A stretch of DNA of 5,084 bases from Planctomycetaceae bacterium (GTDB lineage: Bacteria > Planctomycetota > Planctomycetia > Pirellulales > Pirellulaceae), in NCBI GenBank assembly GCA_018658605.1, contig JABHUV010000241.1:1-5084 (forward strand). The letters are read 5' to 3'. The position numbers and the translations under genes are program-made. Below are positions 1 to 5,084 of the stretch, in pieces. Below the pieces are notes generated by a model that did no database searches, had not been told where the DNA came from, and saw only the letters and a list, made by a program, of their open reading frames with translations. Positions within the stretch are counted from its first letter, which is position 1, and each line of letters starts with the position of its first letter.

Positions 1-534
1 CACATTTTGATTGGCGGCGCTATGGCATACACGTTTGCGTTAGCGCGCGGCGGAGTAGTTGGCAAGAGTTTAGTTGAACCGGACAAAGTCGATTTAGCAG
101 CCGATCTTTTGGAACGTGGCGGAGACGTGCTGGTATTGCCAGTAGATACGCATTGCGGTGACGACTTTTCCACGGATTGCAATAAACAAGTTGTACCGTT
201 TGGTGCGATCTCCAACGAATTTGAAGGATTGGATATCGGTCCTGAAACTGCCGATAAATATGCAGGATTGTTAGCCGACGCAGGTACCGTTGTTTGGAAC
301 GGTCCGATGGGCGTGTGTGAAATGCCGCCCTTTGACGCGGGGACTAGTCGAGTCGCCGAAGCAATCGCAGCCAGCGATGCCATTAGCATTATCGGGGGTG
401 GTGACAGTGCAGCGGCCATCGAACAACTTGGATTTGCAGACCAAGTATCCCATGTAAGCACTGGTGGCGGTGCGAGTCTCGCCATGCTAGAGGGCAAGAT
501 ATTTGCCGCGGTGGAACTCCTTGACAATGTGTAA
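1..534 (+). CDS. pgk: Phosphoglycerate kinase, C-terminal part (5' end outside window)
   Basis: Phosphoglycerate kinase catalyses the cytoplasmic, reversible phosphoryl transfer between 1,3-bisphosphoglycerate/ADP and 3-phosphoglycerate/ATP in glycolysis and gluconeogenesis. The visible part is 177 residues in frame 1 from the first base, ending in TAA at 532-534. The usual family length is about 400, so roughly 220 N-terminal residues, including the substrate-binding basic patch, lie upstream. Visible family motifs, in fragment numbering, are [10 protein letters not shown] (3-12), VVWNGPMGV with a following Glu (97-107), GGGDS (132-136) and STGGGA (153-158). The last three form the nucleotide-binding C-terminal lobe. 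The fragment looks intact, with no frameshift or missing motif, and it ends shortly after the LEGK segment as full-length PGKs do. The ATG at codon 8 is internal, not a start. The downstream gene is convergent, so pgk is the last gene of its transcription unit. Identification is firm from motif recognition. Confidence 0.97.
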   Translation, partial: HILIGGAMAYTFALARGGVVGKSLVEPDKVDLAADLLERGGDVLVLPVDTHCGDDFSTDCNKQVVPFGAISNEFEGLDIGPETADKYAGLLADAGTVVWNGPMGVCEMPPFDAGTSRVAEAIAASDAISIIGGGDSAAAIEQLGFADQVSHVSTGGGASLAMLEGKIFAAVELLDNV

Positions 535-618
535 GCATTGAATTGCAGACCCGTATATCGTTTCCCTCTGAAGCTGTAAAAAACGTTTTTTTCGCCGACC
601 AAGTCTTTTAAACGTTTT
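535..618. other. Convergent intergenic gap between pgk and sulfatase
   Basis: This 84-bp gap separates the stop codons of two genes that face each other. It contains no open frame worth calling. Its only structure is a pair of A/T palindromes centred on ACGT, at 578-591 and 610-617. Any terminator for pgk (plus strand) or for the sulfatase (minus strand) must lie here or inside the facing gene. I see no GC-rich stem followed by a T-run that would make a textbook intrinsic terminator. Confidence 0.7.
578..592. terminator. A6-CG-T7 palindrome, possible weak bidirectional terminator
   Basis: Six A, then CG, then seven T form a perfect 14-bp inverted repeat (578-591), lying 44 bp after the pgk stop. 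On either strand the RNA would give an A/U stem ending in a U-run, which suits a gap between convergent genes. However, the stem has no G-C pairs outside the centre and has no room for a loop without unpairing that centre, so it would be unstable. The core AAACGTTT recurs at 610-617, directly before the sulfatase stop codon. The palindrome is seen in the sequence; the terminator role is a guess. Confidence 0.3.
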
Positions 619-2382
619 CTATTGAGGACTCCGTAATAAATCGACCGAGTGCACGTCAATCACTTGCTGGCCTTTTATGTCCACCGCCTCCAGTCTGAGA
701 GTTCCTGTGCCTTTGTTCAACTGGAGCGTTCCCAGACTTAGCGGTTTGAAGTCTTTCACAAAGTAGTGTGATTTCTCTACGCGTTCCTTGGATTTGTCGT
801 ACAGTGGCGGATCAAATGCCTCGTTGACGATCGCTTTTGTAGAGGCACCATCTACGATCGATAACTGCAGCGTCGCGCCTTCGTTTCCAGCAGCACAAGT
901 GTAATACACAATGACGTCGTACCGACCGGTTTTGCCAATGTCGACATCCCAGGTGATAAAATCGTCAGCTTGGGTCCAGTTAGTGAAGAACGAGTTGTTC
1001 GGTGCCTTGGCACTGCGTTGGATCGTGCCATGGCCGACACCGTCACGGGCGGTCAAGGTGGTGGACGCGCCATAGCCGACTGTAAATGGACGATTTGCAT
1101 TTGCTTTGAAATGAGTCTGCATCGCGGCGTTATGTTTCTTCGCCAGCATGCCTAATTCTGCTGTCAATTCAGTATGTTGAGCCGCAATATCAATCCGCTG
1201 TCCAGGATCCGATTCGATATCGTACAACTTTCCCGTTGCGTCGAGTCGATATTGTTGAGTCCGTATGCTGACTTGGTTTTGTTTGATGGAGAACAACGAC
1301 CGCGGTTTCCACTCGCTTGACTCCGTAAGCAATAGGGGGCTAAGGCTACGACCATCCAGAGGCTTCCGCTTGTTAGTGCGCATTGAAACACCCGTGAGAT
1401 CCAGCAAGGTGGGCAACAGATCGATGGCTCCGCTTATCTGTGCAATGGTCCTCTCCGGTTGGATCTTCTGTGGCCAGCGAATAAAGAAGGGAGAACGCAG
1501 TCCTCCTTCGTCGATGGTGCCTTTACGTCCTTTCATTCCGCCGTTCCAGCGGAATGAATTGGGGCCGTTGTCAGAAAAGTAGATCACGATGGTGTTTTCC
1601 CGAAGTTCAAGCTGGTCGAGCTTCTGCAGGATTCGCCCCACATTCCAGTCAATATTCTCACACATGGCCAGCGCTGCACGGGTCATCATCACGTCTTCAC
1701 GTTGCACATCACGGTGACGCATAGCCGGATCCTTGCCGTCGAACTTCGCGTAAAACCGATCCGGCACCATCATCGGTGAGTGCGGCGTATTGTAAGGTAT
1801 GTAGCAAAAGAAGGGTCGCTGCTGATTTGCTTCGATAAAGGCCAAGGCATGGTCAGTGAAGTCGTCGACAACAAATCCGTTGCCACGAACATGTTCTCCG
1901 TTGTGATCCAGCGGCGGGCTGAAGTAGTGACCCCAGTGACCGGATGTAAAACCATAAAATTCGTCGAATCCATGGTTATTTGGGTGATAGGGAGGCTGTG
2001 TCCCGTTGTGCCACTTACCAAAGCAACCGGTAACGTAGCCACCCCGTTTCATATGGTCGGCGATAGTAGTCTCATCATAATTTAACCGCCCTTCACCACG
2101 ACTAACACCGCTGACTCCCGTCCGTGGATAATATCGACCCGTCAGGAACTCGGCTCGCGTAGGAGCACAAACATGGCATACATAGAATTTTTCCAAAGTT
2201 GCACCGTCACGAGCCAGTGAATCGATATTCGGCGTTGCCAGATTTGTGTTGCCACTGGCACTAAGATCCCCCCAGCCCTGATCATCTGCGAGGAACACGA
2301 CAACGTTGGGTTGTGTGGAGCAAACAACTGCTGTTGGCAGGCTAGCAAGAAACCAGATCAGGAGAAGTGCCGTTTTTTTCAT
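619..2382 (-). CDS. Secreted Cys-type sulfatase with C-terminal beta-rich domain
   Basis: This 587-residue protein belongs to the type I (formylglycine) sulfatase family and hydrolyses sulfate esters, probably on a polysaccharide, outside the cytoplasm. The start at 2382 places an export signal at the N-terminus: MKK, a hydrophobic core (about 5-20), then a polar exit near residue 22. The catalytic domain (about 25-425) has metal ligands D33-D34 in FLADDQGWGD, the signature C72-A-P-T-R76 whose Cys should be matured to formylglycine, K123 and H125 in GKWHNG, H201 in TPHSP, D271-N272 in FSDNGP, and K284. Residues about 430-587 form an added domain with alternating beta-type segments (TWDVDIGKTGRYDVIVYYTC at 477-496, and a later VKDFKPLSLG). 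This extension recurs in planctomycete and Bacteroidetes sulfatases and may be a carbohydrate-binding-like sandwich. The frame stays open upstream to 2748, but that extension runs through the promoter region and into the divergent gene. There is no strong Shine-Dalgarno before 2382. The exact substrate cannot be read from sequence. Confidence 0.93.
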   Translation of the reverse strand: MKKTALLLIWFLASLPTAVVCSTQPNVVVFLADDQGWGDLSASGNTNLATPNIDSLARDGATLEKFYVCHVCAPTRAEFLTGRYYPRTGVSGVSRGEGRLNYDETTIADHMKRGGYVTGCFGKWHNGTQPPYHPNNHGFDEFYGFTSGHWGHYFSPPLDHNGEHVRGNGFVVDDFTDHALAFIEANQQRPFFCYIPYNTPHSPMMVPDRFYAKFDGKDPAMRHRDVQREDVMMTRAALAMCENIDWNVGRILQKLDQLELRENTIVIYFSDNGPNSFRWNGGMKGRKGTIDEGGLRSPFFIRWPQKIQPERTIAQISGAIDLLPTLLDLTGVSMRTNKRKPLDGRSLSPLLLTESSEWKPRSLFSIKQNQVSIRTQQYRLDATGKLYDIESDPGQRIDIAAQHTELTAELGMLAKKHNAAMQTHFKANANRPFTVGYGASTTLTARDGVGHGTIQRSAKAPNNSFFTNWTQADDFITWDVDIGKTGRYDVIVYYTCAAGNEGATLQLSIVDGASTKAIVNEAFDPPLYDKSKERVEKSHYFVKDFKPLSLGTLQLNKGTGTLRLEAVDIKGQQVIDVHSVDLLRSPQ

Positions 2383-2605
2383 GGGATAGTTACTCGGTGT
2401 AAACATGAATAGACTGACTACACCGACCGCCAAAGACGCTACCGTGTAAGCTAGTTCCAATTGTACCACATGCCGATTATTCGCCGGTAGCAGTCCCAGC
2501 AGGACACTTAGAACGCTGTCTCTTTTCCATTCTCCAACTATACACAGAACCAACTTGACACATACAATAGCCTGTATGGATAGATACCGGAAAGCGAGTT
2601 TTATC
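2383..2605. promoter_or_regulatory. Divergent intergenic region between the two sulfatases
   Basis: These 223 bp separate the start codons of two divergently transcribed sulfatases and should carry both promoters and any shared regulator site. On the plus strand the best -10 candidate is TACAAT at 2563-2568 (five of six consensus bases), with no convincing -35 at 17 bp (2540-2545). On the minus strand a TACAAT (plus-strand 2460-2465) lies 78 bp before the sulfatase start, also without a clear -35. The two TACAAT boxes point in opposite directions and lie about 100 bp apart. Planctomycete promoters are poorly described by the sigma-70 consensus, so these boxes are weak evidence. No long inverted repeat or riboswitch-like structure is visible. 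Confidence 0.45.
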
Positions 2606-4174
2606 ATGACCAGATTCACCGCCCAAATTCTTGGGCTTGCCACCAGCATCGCCCTGTGCATCCCTCTATCTGCGGAAGTGATCGCCATACCGGATACGAT
2701 CGTTGCACAAAAGATTGAGGGAGCCCAACCCCGCAATGTGGTTTTCATTCTCTCGGATGATCACCGCTACGATGCCATGAGTTTCATGGGTCATCCCTTC
2801 GCGAAGACGCCGCACATGGATGCAATGGCCGCGAGTGGCGTGCACCTTAAGAATGCATTTGTTACCACCTCACTCTGCTCGCCGAGCCGCGCGTCGATCC
2901 TAACCGGACTGTACACATTTCGCCGCCGCGTGATCGACAACCAGCGCTCAGTTCCCGAGGGCACACTCTTTTTTCCGCAGTACCTGCAACAGGCTGGATA
3001 TACCACTGGGTTCATCGGCAAGTGGCATATGGGAGCGAGCAACGATGATCCCCGTCCTGGCTTCGACTACTGGTTCAGCTTCAAAGGTCAGGGGCAGTAT
3101 TATCCGCCAAATGAAAAGTACACAATCAATGATAATGGCAAACGAGTACCGCAGGACGGTTACATCACCACGCTTCTAACGCAACACGCCGTCAAGTTTC
3201 TCGAGCGTCAGACCGACCGCGAAAAACCTTTCTTCCTCTATCTCTCCCATAAAGCGGTACATGGTCCTTTTACGCCCGAGCCAAAGTACAAAGATACGTT
3301 GGCGGACATTCCGTTCAAGCTTCCCGCATCAAGCACGTTACTGAAAAACAATCTCCGGAACCGGCCTCGATGGTTACTCGACCAGCGTAATGGTTGGCAC
3401 GGTATGGACTTTCCCCTGCACTCCGGAAGTAGCGTCGAAGCGTTATACAAAAGTTACTGCGAAGCACTTCGGTCTGTCGATGACAGCATCGGCGCGGTGA
3501 AGCAGCAATTGAAAAAAATGGGGATTTACGATGACACACTGATCATCTACATGGGCGACAACGGCTATATGTTTGGTGAGCACGGTTTGATCGATAAACG
3601 CGTGGCGTATGAAACATCCAGCCGGGTGCCGTTGCTCATGCAATGTCCTGCGATGACCAAAGAGGGCACGGTTGTGGACCAGGTCGTTGCCAACATCGAC
3701 ATTGCCCCCACGATTATGGAGGCCATGGGATTGAAGAAACCAGCCCATATGGACGGGGAGAGCTTCCTTCCGCTAACTCAGGGTACGTCAATCCCCTGGC
3801 GCGAATACTTTCTTTATGTCTACTACTGGGAACAAAACTATCCGCATACGCCAACACATTTTTCGATCCGTGGCAACCAGTACAAATACACAACCTATTA
3901 CGGACTTTGGGACACGGACGAATTATTTGACATCCAAGCCGATCCGCAGGAGCAAAACAACCTCATCCACAAGCCGGTTTACGAAAAGACGAAGAAAGAG
4001 ATGCAAGATCGGCTTTACGCGATGATGGCAGAATTGGGAGGGATGGAAATTCCGCTGAACCCACCCCGTGGGCGACAACAAAACAAACGACTTCGCAATC
4101 GCGGGGGAGTAAAAGCAGCAGATTTTCCCGAAGCTCTCATCGTTGACGAGCCTCTCCGGAAGGAACTCAAGTAG
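2606..4174 (+). CDS. Secreted Cys-type sulfatase, N-acetylglucosamine-6-sulfatase/mucin-desulfating-like
   Basis: This 522-residue type I sulfatase is predicted to be exported and to cleave sulfate esters from glycans. The N-terminus MTRFTAQILG, followed by a hydrophobic stretch to about residue 23 (ending PLSA), is a signal peptide. Active-site residues are D51-D52 in ILSDDHRYD, the signature C91-S-P-S-R95 (Cys to formylglycine), K139 and H141 in GKWHMG, H219 in KAVHGPF, D318-N319 in GDNGY, and K331 in GLIDKR. The C-terminal segment around LFDIQADPQEQNNL (440-453) matches the usual sulfatase C-terminal subdomain (DUF4976-like). A basic, proline/arginine-rich tail follows (about 486-522). The wording DDHRYDAMSF and the GEHGLIDKR block resemble N-acetylglucosamine-6-sulfatase and choline-sulfatase-like enzymes more than the neighbouring sulfatase, so this is not a recent tandem copy. 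I chose ATG 2606 because GGAAAG (2589-2594) and GCGAG (2594-2598) precede it. ATG 2576 would add ten residues and has no ribosome site. Substrate assignment is tentative. Confidence 0.93.
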   Translation: MTRFTAQILGLATSIALCIPLSAEVIAIPDTIVAQKIEGAQPRNVVFILSDDHRYDAMSFMGHPFAKTPHMDAMAASGVHLKNAFVTTSLCSPSRASILTGLYTFRRRVIDNQRSVPEGTLFFPQYLQQAGYTTGFIGKWHMGASNDDPRPGFDYWFSFKGQGQYYPPNEKYTINDNGKRVPQDGYITTLLTQHAVKFLERQTDREKPFFLYLSHKAVHGPFTPEPKYKDTLADIPFKLPASSTLLKNNLRNRPRWLLDQRNGWHGMDFPLHSGSSVEALYKSYCEALRSVDDSIGAVKQQLKKMGIYDDTLIIYMGDNGYMFGEHGLIDKRVAYETSSRVPLLMQCPAMTKEGTVVDQVVANIDIAPTIMEAMGLKKPAHMDGESFLPLTQGTSIPWREYFLYVYYWEQNYPHTPTHFSIRGNQYKYTTYYGLWDTDELFDIQADPQEQNNLIHKPVYEKTKKEMQDRLYAMMAELGGMEIPLNPPRGRQQNKRLRNRGGVKAADFPEALIVDEPLRKELK

Positions 4175-4245
4175 CGTAGAGTACTGCAACGATCCTCGGA
4201 CTTGTTAAAAACACTGCCTTTCTTTTGTAATAATACCCGTCCTCT

Positions 4246-4257
4246 CGTTCGCGAACG
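4246..4257. repeat. Perfect 12-bp palindrome CGTTCGCGAACG, possible operator
   Basis: The sequence CGTTCGCGAACG equals its own reverse complement. Flanking bases do not extend the symmetry. It lies about 90 bp before the oxidoreductase start and covers the place where a -35 box would be for the -10-like TACAAT at 4269-4274. That is a common position for a repressor site. The symmetry is seen directly; a protein-binding role is inferred. It could be chance or a small RNA hairpin in the sulfatase 3' untranslated region, although the stem leaves little loop. Confidence 0.35.
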
Positions 4258-4330
4258 GCCGGACTCGCTACAATGTGCAACACTTTTACCTTATAGTGTG
4301 GGGTAGACTCTTACCTCGAATCTTGCCTAT

Positions 4331-4335
4331 AAGGA
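4331..4335 (+). promoter_or_regulatory. Shine-Dalgarno AAGGA for the oxidoreductase
   Basis: AAGGA ends 8 bases before ATG 4344. It is the clearest ribosome binding site in the window, since both sulfatases have weak ones. It fixes the start that gives the Tat leader right at the N-terminus. Confidence 0.7.
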
Positions 4336-4343
4336 CGCCAAAG

Positions 4344-5084
4344 ATGAAATCCAACAACCGACGTGATTTCTTGAAGACTTCCATGGTCGCTGGGGCCGCT
4401 ATTGCGGTGCCAACCTTTGTGCCCTCATCAGCTCTCGGACTTGGCGGTGCCGTGGCACCGAGCGATCGAATTGTTTTAGGTGGGCTGGGAATTGGACCGC
4501 GCGGAACCACTGACCTAAAATGCTTCCTCAAAAACCCAGACGTGCAATTTGTCGCTGTTGCCGATTTGCAACAAACACGGCGCCAGGCGGTAAAGACGCT
4601 GGTCGATAGCACCTATGGAAGCAAAGACTGCGTTTTGTATTCGGACATGTTTGAGATCCTGGCACGGGAGGACATCGATTCGCTGCTGATCGCGACCGGC
4701 GATCGCTGGCACACCATGGCATCGATTCTGGCCGCCAAAGCTGGCAAGGACGTGTACTGTGAAAAACCGTGTTCGCTGACGATTGCCGAAAGCCGTGCAC
4801 TGGCAAATGCTTATCGTAAATACGGCCGCGTTTATCAGGCGGGAACTCAACGACGTACGATTGGAAACTTTGAATTTGCGAAGAATCTGGTGCGAGACGG
4901 AAAACTGGGCAAGCTGCATACCATTCATGCCAACACACGACCACCCGCCACAAATCACCACTGGCTACCGGCGGAACCAGAGCCCGCGCAAGACGTTTGC
5001 GACTGGGATCGTTGGCTCGGTGCCTGCCCGTGGCGACCCTACAACTCGGCATACGTACGAGGACGCTGGCGAGGACATTTCGAC
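4344..5084 (+). CDS. Tat-exported Gfo/Idh/MocA-family oxidoreductase, N-terminal part (3' end outside window)
   Basis: The visible 247 residues begin a predicted NAD(P)-dependent dehydrogenase of the Gfo/Idh/MocA family, whose members oxidise or reduce sugars, inositols and related polyols. The N-terminus MKSNNRRDFLK carries the twin-arginine motif (R6-R7, then D-F-L), a hydrophobic stretch (about 14-31) and a likely cleavage region near 30-36. The protein is therefore probably exported folded with its cofactor. The Rossmann domain starts at about residue 42, with the dinucleotide-binding loop GLGIGPRG (47-54), an acidic D74 in VAVADLQ at the end of the second strand, and the family's EKP motif at 140-142. 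AGTQRR (166-171) and the DWDRWLGACPW segment (220-230) are typical of the planctomycete secreted branch. Full members run to about 430-470 residues, so the catalytic C-terminal alpha/beta domain is mostly missing here. The frame is open and undamaged to the last base. It follows the sulfatase in the same direction, so a joint role in glycan use is possible but not shown. Substrate unknown. Confidence 0.93.
   Translation, partial: MKSNNRRDFLKTSMVAGAAIAVPTFVPSSALGLGGAVAPSDRIVLGGLGIGPRGTTDLKCFLKNPDVQFVAVADLQQTRRQAVKTLVDSTYGSKDCVLYSDMFEILAREDIDSLLIATGDRWHTMASILAAKAGKDVYCEKPCSLTIAESRALANAYRKYGRVYQAGTQRRTIGNFEFAKNLVRDGKLGKLHTIHANTRPPATNHHWLPAEPEPAQDVCDWDRWLGACPWRPYNSAYVRGRWRGHFD

Larger units (their letters stand above)
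4175..4343. promoter_or_regulatory. Intergenic region before the oxidoreductase, with candidate promoter
   Basis: These 169 bp lie between two same-direction genes and are long enough for an independent promoter. A -10-like TACAAT sits at 4269-4274 and a second, TATAGT, at 4292-4297. Neither has a good TTGACA at 17 bp. A third, weaker pair is TTGTTA (4202-4207) with TGTAAT (4226-4231) at 18 bp spacing. No GC-rich hairpin with a T-run marks termination of the upstream sulfatase, so read-through is possible. A perfect palindrome at 4246-4257 is listed separately. I see no small gene here. Confidence 0.4.

Noticed and set aside
1265..2085. Plus-strand open frames of about 100 codons (1265-1582 and 1780-2085) inside the first sulfatase
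   Set aside because: They are antisense to the conserved catalytic domain, overlap the active-site codons and show no family motif.
2311..2333. Lipobox in the first sulfatase (AVVC at residues 18-21), which would make it a lipoprotein
   Set aside because: The residue before Cys is Val, whereas a lipobox needs Gly, Ala or Ser there. Ordinary signal-peptidase cleavage near residue 22 fits better.
2383..2748. Using the longest 709-residue reading of the first sulfatase
   Set aside because: The added 122 residues run through the divergent control region and into the other gene's signal peptide, and would bury a good signal peptide (MKKTALLLIWF) in the interior. It is kept only as a finding.
4201..4240. 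Rho-independent terminator after the second sulfatase
   Set aside because: The region is A/T-rich with short T-runs, but no GC-rich inverted repeat precedes them.
4515..5052. Two long overlapping minus-strand open frames (148 and 174 codons) opposite the oxidoreductase
   Set aside because: They lie wholly antisense to a gene with clear Rossmann, EKP and Tat motifs, and their translations show no recognisable domain and an Arg/Ser/Pro/Cys-rich composition typical of antisense shadows.
1..5084. Mobile element, CRISPR, tRNA or rRNA signals
   Set aside because: I found no direct-repeat arrays, terminal inverted repeats, transposase or integrase motifs, or cloverleaf-like segments on either strand by eye. 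The four genes look like a stable chromosomal segment.

Overview
The window reads as chromosomal DNA of a marine-type planctomycete (Rhodopirellula/Pirellulales-like). This is inferred from three things: secreted Cys-type sulfatases, a Tat-exported Gfo/Idh/MocA-family oxidoreductase with the N-x-R-R-D-F-L leader typical of that group, and base composition near 50% GC by eye. No marker gene is present that would fix the taxon. There are four protein genes, two of them cut by the window edges. I see no RNA gene, mobile element, integrase or CRISPR array.

Layout: (1) 1-534, plus strand, the C-terminal part of phosphoglycerate kinase, a housekeeping glycolytic gene. (2) 535-618, a short convergent gap with two A-tract/T-tract palindromes centred on ACGT. 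(3) 619-2382, minus strand, a secreted sulfatase with an extra C-terminal beta-rich domain. (4) 2383-2605, a divergent intergenic region that should hold the promoters of both sulfatases. (5) 2606-4174, plus strand, a second secreted sulfatase of a different subfamily, related to the N-acetylglucosamine-6-sulfatase/mucin-desulfating type. (6) 4175-4343, a gap with a perfect 12-bp palindrome, a candidate -10 box and a clear Shine-Dalgarno. (7) 4344 to the window end, plus strand, the first 247 residues of a Tat-signal NAD(P)-type Gfo/Idh/MocA oxidoreductase.

How the genes work together: the two sulfatases are both predicted to be exported, and both carry the C-x-P-x-R signature that must be converted to formylglycine by a maturase not encoded here. 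They probably remove sulfate esters from sulfated polysaccharides or glycans. The exported oxidoreductase could act on released sugars, but that link is inferred from proximity and family only. PGK is a neighbour with no evident functional tie.

I did not find a convincing undescribed system. The most useful leads are small-scale: the palindrome overlapping the candidate promoter of the oxidoreductase, the fully open antisense frame across the divergent promoter region, and the start-site ambiguity of both sulfatases.
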